Below are positions 30,059-40,548 of a DNA stretch of 64,000 nucleotides, one piece after another (positions within the stretch are counted from its first letter, which is position 1; the number at the start of each line of letters is the position of its first letter). The notes below the pieces were generated by a model. That model saw only the letters and a program-made list of their open reading frames with translations, was not told where the DNA came from and made no database searches. Source of the DNA: Sphingomonadales bacterium (GTDB lineage Bacteria > Pseudomonadota > Alphaproteobacteria > Sphingomonadales > Sphingomonadaceae); the NCBI GenBank assembly GCA_947470185.1, contig CANIRZ010000001.1, positions 30,013 to 94,012 of the forward strand. The letters are read 5' to 3'. A program made the translations under genes and the position numbers.

Positions 30059-31111
30059 ATGTCTATGCTTATTGCCTTGTTACCCGGGGACGGAATCGGC
30101 CCCGAAGTCATTACCGAAGCTCGGCGCGTGCTGGATGCGTTGCGCATAGATGGACTGACGTTTGAAGAAGCGCTCGTGGGTGGTGCGGCCTATAAGGCGA
30201 CGGGCCATCCTTTGCCTGCGGATACGCTGGCCCTCGCCAAGCGCGCCGACGCGATTTTGTTTGGCGCCGTGGGCGACCCCGATTGCGACGCGCTGGAACG
30301 CCATCTGCGCCCTGAACAGGCTATCTTGGGCTTGCGCAAGGAACTGTCCTTGTTCGCCAACTTGCGCCCAGCCACTTTGTTTCCCGAGCTTGCCGACGCA
30401 AGTGCGCTTCGGCCGGAGGTGGCCACGCAAATCGATATGATCATCATCCGCGAATTGAACGGCGACGTCTATTTTGGGGAAAAAGGCATGCGCAAAACTG
30501 CCGATGGCAAGCGGGAAGGCTATGACATCATGTCCTATAATGAGGATGAGGTGCGCCGCATCGCCCGCGTCGGTTTTGAAACCGCCATGGCGCGCGGCAA
30601 GAAACTCTGCTCGGTGGACAAGGCTAATGTGCTTGAGACGTCGCAATTGTGGCGCGATGTTGTGATCGAAACCCATGTCGAATATCCCGAAGTTGCGTTG
30701 AGCCATATGTATGTCGACAATTGCGCGATGCAGCTGGTGCGCAACCCTGGCCAGTTTGATGTCATCGTCACGGGCAATTTGTTCGGCGACATCTTGTCCG
30801 ATCAGGCAAGCATGTGCGCGGGTTCCATTGGTATGTTGCCCAGCGCGTCCTTGGATGCCGCGCAAAAGGGTCTGTATGAGCCTATTCACGGCAGTGCGCC
30901 CGATATCGCGGGGCAGGGCAAGGCCAACCCACTCGCCACCATATTATCCGCTGCGATGATGCTGCGATACTCGCTTGGCCTGGCGGAGCATGCCGACCGT
31001 ATCGAAGCCGCTGTGGCCAAGGCACTTGCCGCAGGTGCACGTTCGCCTGACCTTGGCGGCAGCCACTCAACCCGCGAAATGGGTGATGCGGTTCTTGCTG
31101 CCTTGACCTGA
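30059..31111 (+). CDS. leuB: 3-isopropylmalate dehydrogenase
   Basis: [51 protein letters not shown]. Confidence 0.96.
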   Translation: MSMLIALLPGDGIGPEVITEARRVLDALRIDGLTFEEALVGGAAYKATGHPLPADTLALAKRADAILFGAVGDPDCDALERHLRPEQAILGLRKELSLFANLRPATLFPELADASALRPEVATQIDMIIIRELNGDVYFGEKGMRKTADGKREGYDIMSYNEDEVRRIARVGFETAMARGKKLCSVDKANVLETSQLWRDVVIETHVEYPEVALSHMYVDNCAMQLVRNPGQFDVIVTGNLFGDILSDQASMCAGSIGMLPSASLDAAQKGLYEPIHGSAPDIAGQGKANPLATILSAAMMLRYSLGLAEHADRIEAAVAKALAAGARSPDLGGSHSTREMGDAVLAALT

Positions 31112-31138
31112 GCCCCCCACTCCACGAAAAGCGAACAC

Positions 31139-32347
31139 ATGAAGAAAACTACAGGCCAGAATCGCGAAATTACGAAGCATTGGCGACCCGCCACCCAAGC
31201 GGTGCGTGGCGGCACATGGCGCAGCGAGCATGGCGAGACGTCTGAAGCGTTGTTCCTGTCGTCGGGCTTTACCTATGACGATGCGGAAACCGTTGCGGCC
31301 CGCTTTGCTGGTGAACAAGACGGCATGACCTATTCGCGGTTGCAAAACCCGACTGTCCAGATGCTCGAAGAACGCATTGCGCTGATGGAAGGGGCCGAAG
31401 CCTGCCGCGCGCAAGCCACGGGCATGGCCGCCATGACAACGGCGTTATTGTGCCAGTTACAAATGGGTGACCATGTTGTCGCCGCGCGCGCGGCCTTTGG
31501 CTCATGCCGTTGGCTGACCGACAATTTGCTTCCCAAATGGGGCATCAGCACGACCACGATAGACAGCCGCGACAATGATGCGTGGAAGGCGGCGATTCAG
31601 CCGAATACGAAAGTGTTCTTCTTTGAAACGCCTGCCAACCCGACGATGGACATTGTCGACATGGCCTATGTCTGCGGGCTGGCGAAGGAACACGGGATCA
31701 CCACGGTGGTCGACAATGCCTTTGCGACTAGCGTGCTGCAGCGCCCGATGGACTTTGGCGCCGACGTTGTTGCCTATAGCGCGACGAAGTTGATGGACGG
31801 GCAGGGCCGCGTTCTGGCCGGCGCAGTGTGCGGCTCGCAACAATGGATCGATGACGTGCTTTTGCCATTTCAACGCAACACGGGACCCAATTTGTCACCC
31901 TTCAACGCTTGGGTGGTGCATAAAGGGCTTGAGACGTTGGAACTGCGCGCCATGCGGCAGTCGGAGAATGCGCTTAAGGTTGGTAGATTCCTTGAGGCGC
32001 GGGTGCCGCACATCATGCACCCCGGGCTTGAAAGCCATCCGCAACATACACTCGCGATGCAGCAGATGAAGGCATGCGGCCCGATCTTTGCGTTTTCCGT
32101 AGATGGAGGCCGCAAGCAAGCGCATGCCTTGCTCAATGGGCTGCAGTTGATCGACATCTCGAACAACATTGGCGATGCGCGCAGCCTGATGTGCCACCCC
32201 GCGTCATCGACGCACCATGGCATGGGCCCCGAAGCCCGCGAAGCCATGGGCGTGGGCGAAGGCTTGATCCGGATCAACGTTGGTTTGGAAGACCCTGCAG
32301 ATTTAATCGAAGACCTTGATCAGGCTTTGAAGGCAGCGGGTTTATGA
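31139..32347 (+). CDS. metZ: O-succinylhomoserine sulfhydrylase / PLP Cys/Met metabolism enzyme
   Basis: FTYDDAETVAARFAGEQDGMTYSRLQNPTV; DNAFATSVLQRPMDFGADVVAYSATKLMDGQGR. Confidence 0.92.
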   Translation: MKKTTGQNREITKHWRPATQAVRGGTWRSEHGETSEALFLSSGFTYDDAETVAARFAGEQDGMTYSRLQNPTVQMLEERIALMEGAEACRAQATGMAAMTTALLCQLQMGDHVVAARAAFGSCRWLTDNLLPKWGISTTTIDSRDNDAWKAAIQPNTKVFFFETPANPTMDIVDMAYVCGLAKEHGITTVVDNAFATSVLQRPMDFGADVVAYSATKLMDGQGRVLAGAVCGSQQWIDDVLLPFQRNTGPNLSPFNAWVVHKGLETLELRAMRQSENALKVGRFLEARVPHIMHPGLESHPQHTLAMQQMKACGPIFAFSVDGGRKQAHALLNGLQLIDISNNIGDARSLMCHPASSTHHGMGPEAREAMGVGEGLIRINVGLEDPADLIEDLDQALKAAGL

Positions 32348-32754
32348 CCAGCATCCTGGATGCATTCTTTGCGATCAGCGCCACCACCGATGGCATTACC
32401 GTGCGCGTATCGCCGAATTTTTTAGAGGAGCAATCCACGCCAGCCCAAGGGCGTTGGTTCTGGTCCTACCATATCCGCATCGAAAATGGCGGTGCAGAAT
32501 CGGTGCAGTTGATGACACGGCACTGGCGGATTACCGATGGCCGCGGCACGATAAGCCATGTTGATGGTGACGGCGTTGTTGGTGAACAGCCACTTCTTCT
32601 CCCTGGTGAAAGCCATGATTATGTCTCCGGCTGCCCGCTGCCGACCCCCAGCGGCATGATGGAAGGGCAATATCGCTTCGTACGCGAAGACGGCACGACA
32701 TTCCTTGCGGAGATTCCGCGGTTCACACTGGTGGCACCGGCCACGGCACGATGA
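32344..32754 (+). CDS. apaG: Co2+/Mg2+ efflux protein ApaG
   Basis: ITVRVSPNFLEEQSTPAQGRWFWSYHIRIEN; RHWRITDGRG. Confidence 0.94.
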   Translation: MTSILDAFFAISATTDGITVRVSPNFLEEQSTPAQGRWFWSYHIRIENGGAESVQLMTRHWRITDGRGTISHVDGDGVVGEQPLLLPGESHDYVSGCPLPTPSGMMEGQYRFVREDGTTFLAEIPRFTLVAPATAR

Positions 32755-32764
32755 GCATGCAGCG

Positions 32765-33556
32765 ATGAAGCGCACGCATCTCCCCTTGAACGGTTTGCGC
32801 GTGCTGGACGCAGCGGCCCGCCATTTAAGCTTTACGAAGGCTGCGGACGAGCTTGCCGTGACGCCAGCAGCCGTAGGGCAACAGATACGCGCGCTTGAAG
32901 ATATGTTGGGCGTTGTCCTGTTCCGCCGTACCCCCAAAGGGCTTGAGCTCACAGACGAGGCCGCAAATGGCCTTGATGCCTTGCGCGCAGGGTTTCTTCA
33001 GTTCGAAGAATCGGTTCGCGCGATGCAGGCGGGGCAATCGTCCAATGCGCTTACCATCGCCGCGCCGCGTGATTTTACCGCCAAATGGCTGGCCGGCCGG
33101 CTGGCGATCTTTAGCAAGGCGAACCCCGACACGCGATTCACGTTGGTCGCTGCGGACGAAGATGTGGATTTTACCGAGGCCAATCTCGACCTCGCCATCC
33201 GCCTGACAACGGGCCCCGGCGAACATGAGGGCGTTCGGCTTGCAGCGGGAGCGTATGTCACCGTTGCCGCGCCAGAGGGCGGGGCAGAAACACCAATCAG
33301 CTGGCCCAATTGTCCTGTAGTCGATGGGGTTGCGGCCTTGCGCCTCGCCGATGCTGGCCTGGCCATTGAGGCTGCCGCGATCGGGTTGGGCAAGGCAACC
33401 GTTCCGCTTCTGCTTGCCGAGGCCGATTTGGCGAGCGGCAAAGTCCGCGCTACGGACAATGCGCGGGAAAGCGATGAAGCTTACTGGCTACTCGCCCCCT
33501 TGCCACAATGGCGCCAGAAAAAGGTGAAGGCGTTGGTTGAGGCATTGACGGGGTAA
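32765..33556 (+). CDS. LysR-family regulator (GcvA-like)
   Basis: LPLNGLRVLDAAARHLSFTKAADELAVTPAAVGQQIRALEDMLG. Confidence 0.92.
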   Translation: MKRTHLPLNGLRVLDAAARHLSFTKAADELAVTPAAVGQQIRALEDMLGVVLFRRTPKGLELTDEAANGLDALRAGFLQFEESVRAMQAGQSSNALTIAAPRDFTAKWLAGRLAIFSKANPDTRFTLVAADEDVDFTEANLDLAIRLTTGPGEHEGVRLAAGAYVTVAAPEGGAETPISWPNCPVVDGVAALRLADAGLAIEAAAIGLGKATVPLLLAEADLASGKVRATDNARESDEAYWLLAPLPQWRQKKVKALVEALTG

Positions 33557-33571
33557 GAAACTACCTCCGTC

Positions 33572-35560
33572 TTAAGCGTCAATCGTGTCTTCATCTAGCT
33601 GCGCGGCGTTTTCTTGGATGAAGTTGAACCGGTGCTCCGGATTTTTGCCCATCAGGCGGTCGACCAAATCGTTCACCATGGCGCGGCGTTCATATTCATG
33701 CGGCAAAGTGATGCGGATCAGCGATCGGGTCGCTGGATCCATCGTCGTTTCTTTCAACTGGTTGGGGTTCATTTCGCCCAATCCCTTGAAGCGGCCAACA
33801 TCGACCTTTTTGCCCTTGAACACGGTCGCTTCCAATTCGGCGCGATGGGCGTCGTCGGCGGCGTAAACGCTTTGGCTGCCATGCGTCAGGCGGTATAGCG
33901 GTGGGCGGGCGAGGAACAGATGTCCAGCCTTCACAATTTCCGCCATCTCCTGAAAGAAGAATGTCATCAGCAAGGTTGCGATATGCGCGCCATCGACATC
34001 GGCGTCGGTCATGATGATGATGCGTTCATAGCGCAGATTGTCGGGGTTACAGTCCTTGCGTATGCCACAGCCAAGCGCGAGTTGGAGATCGGCGATTTCA
34101 TTGTTCGCGCGGATCTTCTCGGCGGTGGCGGAAGCAACGTTCAGGATTTTACCCCGGATCGGCAAAATCGCCTGCGTCTTGCGGTTGCGCGCTTGCTTGG
34201 CGCTGCCGCCTGCGCTGTCGCCTTCGACGATGAACAATTCGGTGCCGGTGGGGTCATCCGAAGCACAATCGGTAAGCTTGCCAGGCAAGCGGACCTTGCG
34301 CCCTGAGGTCGCGGTTTTGCGCTTCACTTCGCGCTCCGCTTTCCGGCGCAGGCGGTCGTCTACTTTCTCAAGAATGAAGCCCATCAACGCCTTGCCGCGT
34401 TCCATATTGCCGGCAAGATAATGGTCGAAATGGTCACGCACGGCGTTTTCGACAAGCCGCGTGGCTTCAGGCGAGGTCAGCCGGTCCTTGGTCTGGCTTT
34501 GGAATTGCGGGTTGCGGATGAACACCGACAGCATCAACTCGGCTTCGTTGAAGATATCCTCCGCGGAAATCTGCGCTGCCTTTTTCTGGCCAATCAATTC
34601 ACCAAAGGCGCGCAATCCCTTTGTAAGCGCCGCGCGCACGCCCGCTTCATGCGTACCGCCATCGGGCGTGGGGATGGTGTTACAATACCAGCTATAGGCA
34701 CCGTCCGAATATAAGGGCCATGAAATCGCCCATTCAACACGCCCTTGCGCGTCGGGAAAATCCTGCGTTCCGGCGAAGAATTCGGTTGTGGCGCATGCGC
34801 GTGTACCAAGCTGCTCGCGCAAATGATCGGACAGACCGCCGGGGAATTGGAACACCGCTTCGGCAGGCACATCTGCGCTGGCCAGTTCCGCATCGCAGCG
34901 CCAACGAATTTCCACGCCCGCAAATAAATAGGCTTTTGACCGCGCAAGGCGGAACAGGCGCGCAGGCTTAAACTTCGCGTCCGCACCAAAAATTTCGGGA
35001 TCGGGGGTAAACGCAATCGTCGTACCGCGCCGGTTGGGAGTCGGGCCCAGCTCCTCCAGCTTGCCCACCGGATGCCCTTGGGCAAAGCGTTGGCGATATA
35101 ATTGCTTATTGCGCGCCACTTCAACCAAAGTGTCGATCGACAAGGCATTGACAACCGACACACCAACACCGTGCAAACCACCTGAGGTTGCATAGGCCTT
35201 GTCCGTGAACTTCCCGCCGGAGTGCAATGTGGTCAATATGACCTCAAGCGCGGATTTATCAGGGAATTTAGGATGGGGGTCGACGGGAATACCGCGCCCA
35301 TTGTCGGTGATGGTTAGTCGGTTGCCAACGCCCAAATGCACTTCAATTCGGCTGGCATGGCCGGCCACAGCCTCATCCATGGAGTTGTCGAGTACTTCTG
35401 AGGCAAGGTGATGCAGTGCCCTTTCGTCGATGCCGCCAATATACATTCCGGGACGACGGCGAACCGGCTCAAGTCCCTCCAGCACTTCAATCGCTGAAGC
35501 GGTATAATCATTGGATGCGGCGGTTGCGGCTGCGCTCCCGCCAAACAGGTCATCGGTCAT
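33572..35560 (-). CDS. parE: DNA topoisomerase IV subunit B
   Basis: GHKL motifs VLDNSMDEAVAGHA, DNGRGIPVDPHP; LFIVEGDSAGGSAKQARNRKTQAILPIRGKILNV; start at MTDDLFGG. Confidence 0.95.
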   Translation of the reverse strand: MTDDLFGGSAAATAASNDYTASAIEVLEGLEPVRRRPGMYIGGIDERALHHLASEVLDNSMDEAVAGHASRIEVHLGVGNRLTITDNGRGIPVDPHPKFPDKSALEVILTTLHSGGKFTDKAYATSGGLHGVGVSVVNALSIDTLVEVARNKQLYRQRFAQGHPVGKLEELGPTPNRRGTTIAFTPDPEIFGADAKFKPARLFRLARSKAYLFAGVEIRWRCDAELASADVPAEAVFQFPGGLSDHLREQLGTRACATTEFFAGTQDFPDAQGRVEWAISWPLYSDGAYSWYCNTIPTPDGGTHEAGVRAALTKGLRAFGELIGQKKAAQISAEDIFNEAELMLSVFIRNPQFQSQTKDRLTSPEATRLVENAVRDHFDHYLAGNMERGKALMGFILEKVDDRLRRKAEREVKRKTATSGRKVRLPGKLTDCASDDPTGTELFIVEGDSAGGSAKQARNRKTQAILPIRGKILNVASATAEKIRANNEIADLQLALGCGIRKDCNPDNLRYERIIIMTDADVDGAHIATLLMTFFFQEMAEIVKAGHLFLARPPLYRLTHGSQSVYAADDAHRAELEATVFKGKKVDVGRFKGLGEMNPNQLKETTMDPATRSLIRITLPHEYERRAMVNDLVDRLMGKNPEHRFNFIQENAAQLDEDTIDA

Positions 35561-35632
35561 AGATATGCTATAGGCGCGGGAGAGTCGGCGGCGCAACAGC
35601 CGAACGATACTCGGCTGTGGAAATAAACCGGA

Positions 35633-36016
35633 TCAGCGTCTTTCCGGGGGCGTGGACATAATGGCAAAATTGCCACTCGCCTGTGCAATCAACTTGTCAT
35701 TCTGTGTGATACGGGCGGTTAGATGGGCGACCGTTCGGCCCTTGTTATCCAAAACGGTTTGGCACAGCAACTGGCCCTCCATGACTGGCCGGAAATAACT
35801 GATGGAGATATCAACTGTTGCGCAGGCATATCCTGCATCAAGCGTCGAATAGAGCGCCGCGCCCATGCCAGTGTCTGCCATTGCGTAAATGACAGCGCCA
35901 TGCACGACCCCGTGCGGATTGAAATGTCGGCCATCAATCGGCAGCAGAAGCGTGCTGCTACCGTCGCCTTGTTGTTCTACAGTCAACCCGATGAGATCAG
36001 CAAATGGATGAACCAC
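35633..36016 (-). CDS. PaaI-family hotdog thioesterase
   Basis: HFNPHGVVHGAVIYAMADTGMGAALYS. Confidence 0.9.
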   Translation of the reverse strand: MVHPFADLIGLTVEQQGDGSSTLLLPIDGRHFNPHGVVHGAVIYAMADTGMGAALYSTLDAGYACATVDISISYFRPVMEGQLLCQTVLDNKGRTVAHLTARITQNDKLIAQASGNFAIMSTPPERR

Positions 36017-36035
36017 GCTTTATCTCGCCGCTGTC

Positions 36036-36713
36036 TTAACGAACCCGTGGTCCGCCAAATGGCATGGGGGGTGGAGGACGACGCACACCGCGCGGAAGCT
36101 GCGCCTGATAGGCACGGCCGCAATGTTCGACGCAATAGGGAAAGCCAGGGTTCACGGGCACGCCGCAGAAATGGAAATCCGCCTCACCGGGGTGGCCAAG
36201 TGGCCAGCGGCAAATACGCTCGTTCAAATCGAGCAAGGAGGTTTTATCCGCCATTTCGGGACTTGGCTTAGCAGGCACAAGACGACGTGGCGGGGCAGGC
36301 GGGATGGGTGCCTGCTGATCGCCGGGGCCCTGACGCATGAAACCGCCGGGTCCGATCGACACGATGCGTGGTGACGACGAAACGCGCGGTGCGGGCGCTT
36401 CTGCGGCATCGTCATCGGCACGTAAGGGCGCAACTGGTTCCGCAACCGGCGCTGCTGGGCGGGGACGGGCAGGTGCTGCAGCGGCAGGCGCTTTGGCTGG
36501 AGCCGCGGCAGGCGCAGCCTTTTTAGGCGCAGCTTTCTTGTCGGCGTCATTGGCCTTAACAGGGGACGGGCGGGATTTCAGGCCCAAGCGATGTGCCTTG
36601 CCGATAACTGCGTTGCGGCTCACGCCACCAAGTTCCTCTGCAATCTGGCTCGCGGTCAGGCCTTTGTCCCAAAGCGCCTTTAATTGATCAATCCGCTCGT
36701 CGGTCCAGGACAT
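36036..36713 (-). CDS. gcrA: GcrA family cell cycle regulator
   Basis: MSWTDERIDQLKALWDKGLTASQIAEELGGVSRNAVIGKAHRLGL; C-terminal ICRWPLGHPGEADFHFCGVPVNPGFPYCVEH. Confidence 0.95.
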   Translation of the reverse strand: MSWTDERIDQLKALWDKGLTASQIAEELGGVSRNAVIGKAHRLGLKSRPSPVKANDADKKAAPKKAAPAAAPAKAPAAAAPARPRPAAPVAEPVAPLRADDDAAEAPAPRVSSSPRIVSIGPGGFMRQGPGDQQAPIPPAPPRRLVPAKPSPEMADKTSLLDLNERICRWPLGHPGEADFHFCGVPVNPGFPYCVEHCGRAYQAQLPRGVRRPPPPMPFGGPRVR

Positions 36714-36804
36714 AAATTCGATTCCAATAGCTAGTTGTATATGCCGCGCATGCGGCGCAATTGCGCCTTGCGGTTATCGCTGCAAGCCGATAGTCGATTG
36801 CGCC

Positions 36805-37662
36805 ATGACTATCCACCATAAAAGCGCTCTTGGCCAAGATAGGGATGCACACCCTGTTGTGCAACTGCCTGATGGCGAACGCCATATCCGGAATGTAAAC
36901 TGGATCGGGTTGCAAACCTTATATATGAAAGAGGTGCGCCGCTTTTTTAAGGTGCAGCTGCAAACCGTGTGGGCACCTGCCATCACGACGTTACTCTACC
37001 TCATCATTTTTACTGTCGCGCTTGGTAAGGTTAAGCCAACAGTGTTGGGTGTTTCCTTTGCGGATTTCATTGCGCCGGGCCTGATCATCATGGGCATGAT
37101 GCAAAACGCCTTTGCCAATTCCAGCTTTTCGTTGCTTGTGGGCAAGGTTCAGGGGACGATTGTTGATTATCTGATGCCGCCTTTGTCTAATGCAGAAGTG
37201 CTGGCGGGGCTTGTCGGGGCGTCCGTGACGCGGGCATTTCTGGTCGGGGCGACCATCTGGCTCGCTATGGCAATCTGGCCAGGTGTTAATGTCACACCTG
37301 CGCATTTTTGGGCGGTGTTGTGGTTTGGTTTGATGGGGTCGACGATGCTGGCGCTGATTGGCGTCCTGACGTCCATCTGGGCGGAGAAGTTTGACCATGC
37401 CGCCGCGGTAAGCAATTTCGTTGTTGCTCCAGCAGCGCTTTTGTCTGGTACCTTTTACTCGGTCGATAAGCTTTCGCCGACCTTTCAAGCGATCAGCCAC
37501 GCCAATCCGTTTTTCTACGCCATATCGGGTTTTCGTTATGGCTTCATCGGCAGTGCGGACAGCCCCGTTGTGTTGGGTGCGCTTTTGCTGCTGGCGTTGA
37601 ACACCACGCTTGGGCTGATCTGTTATTTCCTCCTCCGTTCAGGATGGAAATTGCGCGCTTAA
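36805..37662 (+). CDS. ABC-2 type transporter permease
   Basis: Six TM; FIAPGLIIMGMMQNAFANSSFSLLVGKVQGTIVDYLMPPLSNAEVL. Confidence 0.9.
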   Translation: MTIHHKSALGQDRDAHPVVQLPDGERHIRNVNWIGLQTLYMKEVRRFFKVQLQTVWAPAITTLLYLIIFTVALGKVKPTVLGVSFADFIAPGLIIMGMMQNAFANSSFSLLVGKVQGTIVDYLMPPLSNAEVLAGLVGASVTRAFLVGATIWLAMAIWPGVNVTPAHFWAVLWFGLMGSTMLALIGVLTSIWAEKFDHAAAVSNFVVAPAALLSGTFYSVDKLSPTFQAISHANPFFYAISGFRYGFIGSADSPVVLGALLLLALNTTLGLICYFLLRSGWKLRA

Positions 37663-37723
37663 CTAATGTTTGGGAACTAAATTCTGCACGCAGATGGTCG
37701 TAATCCCCGGAAAGGGGAAAACG

Positions 37724-37987
37724 ATGACAATGATGGCAGAGGCCAAGCTGGAGCATTGCAGTGCGCAGCTGCAAACCGCGTTAATGAAGGGCAATAGCGC
37801 CGAAATCATCGCGGCGCGTGAACTGCTTCGGCTGTCATTGGAGGAGATGCAAGAATCGGGATATTGGCGCGACAACCCCGATCAACTCCAAATCCAGATG
37901 CGCCTCTATCGCATATCAGCAAAAATGATGTTCAACCCGCCGGCGTCCATGTCTGGGCCTGACAAAAAGGTCCAATACATCCCTTGA
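37724..37987 (+). CDS. Hypothetical protein
   Basis: MTMMAEAKLEHCSAQLQTALMKGNSAEIIAARELLRLSLEEMQES; overlaps 3' end of convergent gene by 56 bp. Confidence 0.55.
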   Translation: MTMMAEAKLEHCSAQLQTALMKGNSAEIIAARELLRLSLEEMQESGYWRDNPDQLQIQMRLYRISAKMMFNPPASMSGPDKKVQYIP

Positions 37988-38351
37988 CTACGAGATTGCC
38001 GGATTTGCCTTTGTAGACAATCGAGCGGTAGGTTTTTCCAGACTTCGGATCGTAAATTTGGCCCTTATATTGTTCGCCATCGGCTTTAAAACCAGTCAGG
38101 ACATTCAGACCCAAAATAGTCCTGCTGCGTAATGCCTTATCGGGATTGTTAATGTCCTTTGCGCCCGGACCAGCAGGAGGATTAACCAAAAACTTCGCAA
38201 GCTTACCGCACAATGCCGCGCCGCATTGGTAAATCTCAACTACGCCATCCTTGCTTTGCGTGATCCAGCGGCCGGATATCGGTGCCGCCGCCTGTGCAGG
38301 GATGGCTGTAACAATACATGCGGCAATCAAATATTTTTTCGCGAAATACAT
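37932..38351 (-). CDS. Secreted DUF2147 protein
   Basis: Signal peptide MYFAKKYLIAACIVTAIPAQAAAP; ISGRWITQSKDGVVEIYQCGAALCGKL. Confidence 0.82.
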   Translation of the reverse strand: MYFAKKYLIAACIVTAIPAQAAAPISGRWITQSKDGVVEIYQCGAALCGKLAKFLVNPPAGPGAKDINNPDKALRSRTILGLNVLTGFKADGEQYKGQIYDPKSGKTYRSIVYKGKSGNLVVKGCIGPFCQAQTWTPAG

Positions 38352-38445
38352 GGGGCTTCCTCTCATTTTACGGTCGGCATAAACGGCTGCGGGGTAAGCT
38401 GCAATGCTTTTGCCTTTTGTGTGTGTCATGCTAATCGCGTTGATC

Positions 38446-39078
38446 ATGAAAGACATTATCCTGTTTGACTATTGGCGTTCCTCGGCAAGCTATCGCGTGC
38501 GGATCGTACTGAACCTCAAAAATGTGCCCTATACGCGTGTGCCGACAAGCCTGTTGGACAATGAACAAAAGGCGCCCGATTATGTTGCACGCAACCCGCA
38601 AGGTTTCGTGCCCATGCTGTCGATTGACGGTCATGATCTGACGCAGAGCCTTGCCATCATCGATTATCTCGATGCCCATTATCCTGACCCCGCAATGGTA
38701 TCATCGAACCCGGCGGATCGGGCGAAAACTTTGGCGCAGGCGTTGATTATTGCCGCGGACACACACCCCATCGATAATCTGCGTATCCTGCGCTATTTGA
38801 AGGAGCAGATGGGGCAATCGCAAGAGGCGGTGGACGCATGGTATCGGCACTGGATCATCGAAGGCTTTACTGCTTTGGAGGCTATGGCCCCCGAAGAGGG
38901 TCTATTCGGCGGTGACCTGCCTAATCTGGCCGATGTGTGCCTTGTGCCGCAAATGGCCAATGCGCGCAGGGTCGACACGCCATTTGTGCAATTTCCCAAA
39001 TTAATGCGGATTGACGCCGCGCTTACCGCGTTACCCGCCTTTGTCGCTGCACATCCTGATCAAGTGAAGCCGGACTGA
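38446..39078 (+). CDS. maiA: Maleylacetoacetate isomerase (zeta-class GST)
   Basis: LFDYWRSSASYRVRIVLNLKNVPY; NPQGFVPML; LTQSLAIIDYLD. Confidence 0.92.
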   Translation: MKDIILFDYWRSSASYRVRIVLNLKNVPYTRVPTSLLDNEQKAPDYVARNPQGFVPMLSIDGHDLTQSLAIIDYLDAHYPDPAMVSSNPADRAKTLAQALIIAADTHPIDNLRILRYLKEQMGQSQEAVDAWYRHWIIEGFTALEAMAPEEGLFGGDLPNLADVCLVPQMANARRVDTPFVQFPKLMRIDAALTALPAFVAAHPDQVKPD

Positions 39079-39524
39079 TGTCTGCCAAGAAACTGAGGCT
39101 TAGTGCCTTTCTTCCGTACCAATTGTCGATTACGTCGAACGCCGTAAGCGATCTGATCGCGCGTGCCTATCGTGGCAAATTTGCGCTTAAGGTCCCCGAA
39201 TGGCGGGTCATGGCGCTATTGGGCGAAGGCGATGTGGCCACGCAGCGGCAATTGGTTGCTGCCACCGCTATGGACAAGGTTACGGTAAATAGGGCCTGCA
39301 AGGCGCTGGAGGAACGGGACTTGATCAGCCGCGTGCCAAATACAGCGGACGGGCGATCGCACCATCTGGCGCTGACGCCGGCGGGCCGCGATCTGTATGA
39401 ACAAATTGTACCTGAGGCGCTTAGCTTAGAGGCTGAGCTTGAGACAATATTGGGCAGCGGCGAGGCGAAGATGCTTGAGGCGATGCTTGCGCAATTGCGC
39501 GCCAGGGTAACTGAACTCGGCTAG
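39078..39524 (+). CDS. MarR-family regulator
   Basis: PEWRVMALLGEGDVATQRQLVAATAMDKVTVNRACKALEERDLI; TGATG overlap with maiA. Confidence 0.9.
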   Translation: MSAKKLRLSAFLPYQLSITSNAVSDLIARAYRGKFALKVPEWRVMALLGEGDVATQRQLVAATAMDKVTVNRACKALEERDLISRVPNTADGRSHHLALTPAGRDLYEQIVPEALSLEAELETILGSGEAKMLEAMLAQLRARVTELG

Positions 39525-40447
39525 TCCGAACTAATCGCAGGACGGCCAACTTTGGCGGTCGGGGTTTTGGGCATCCTATCTTCCAACGCATCAAGCCAGA
39601 CGCGCGCGTTGTCACCGACAAAAACCTGCGGCCGTGATGGGACAAGCCTTAATTGGCCTTCCCAGTCAGAGATCAACCGTGTTGCTTCCCCCACAGCGAC
39701 GTCGAATGTCTGCGGCTTGCGCAGAGCATTGTTAACCAACGCGTCGCCGAAAAAGGTCCAGTCATTGCCCGGCGCGCATCCAAAAGATGTACGTTGCGAT
39801 GATGCTGCGGTGACGATGACGGTTTGGTCATTGGTCAGCAGCGGAAGGAAAATCCCTGAAAAGCATGCCGACAGCAGCACCATGCGGCGTTTTATGCCGA
39901 CGCCATCAATCAAATTGGCCAGACGCTGTGGCCCAATCATGCCCCCGGCATATTCCCCATCGCGATAGGCAAGGCCCGATACCGGGTCGCCATGAGTGGT
40001 GGCAAACAGGATGAGCACATCCTCCCTAGGATCCATCTTCGCGGCAATAGCTGCCAGACCTATGGCCAGGTTAGATGGTGACCCTTGCGCGGGGCCTGTG
40101 GCCTTGTCGTCTGCGCCCGCCGCCAGATGAAGTGTGCGACCCGCCGCGCCATAGCGCCGTGCCAACACATTGGCGGCTTCGGAAGACTCGCGGGTGAATA
40201 CAGGGTCGGAATCGAGGCCAATGGAAAGAACATAGGCATCCACAACACCGGGCCGTTGCGGTTGCAATGCGGCAATGGCAGTGGTGAGCCGTTTATGCTG
40301 TGACATATACCATGTCGCCGAACGGCTTTGCTCGGCAAACCACCCATTTTTAGCGGCTTCGATCGTGTTGAAACTCTGCTGCTGGCTGAAGGCAGAACCG
40401 CTGACAAGCAGTGAAAGCGCCAATACCCCGAATTGTGCCAACCGCAT
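39521..40447 (-). CDS. Secreted C13-family (legumain/caspase-fold) peptidase
   Basis: Signal peptide MRLAQFGVLALSLLVSGSAFS; His motif VLILFATTHGDP; Cys motif RRMVLLSACFSGIFLPLL. Confidence 0.85.
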   Translation of the reverse strand: MRLAQFGVLALSLLVSGSAFSQQQSFNTIEAAKNGWFAEQSRSATWYMSQHKRLTTAIAALQPQRPGVVDAYVLSIGLDSDPVFTRESSEAANVLARRYGAAGRTLHLAAGADDKATGPAQGSPSNLAIGLAAIAAKMDPREDVLILFATTHGDPVSGLAYRDGEYAGGMIGPQRLANLIDGVGIKRRMVLLSACFSGIFLPLLTNDQTVIVTAASSQRTSFGCAPGNDWTFFGDALVNNALRKPQTFDVAVGEATRLISDWEGQLRLVPSRPQVFVGDNARVWLDALEDRMPKTPTAKVGRPAISSD

Positions 40448-40548
40448 TTTGACAATCCCCCGTCCCATGCCGAGCAATTCTAGACACACAGTCGCGGTTG
40501 CCGCAACTGCAATATGGTTGCATGATGAGGAAAATCAGGAGAACAATC

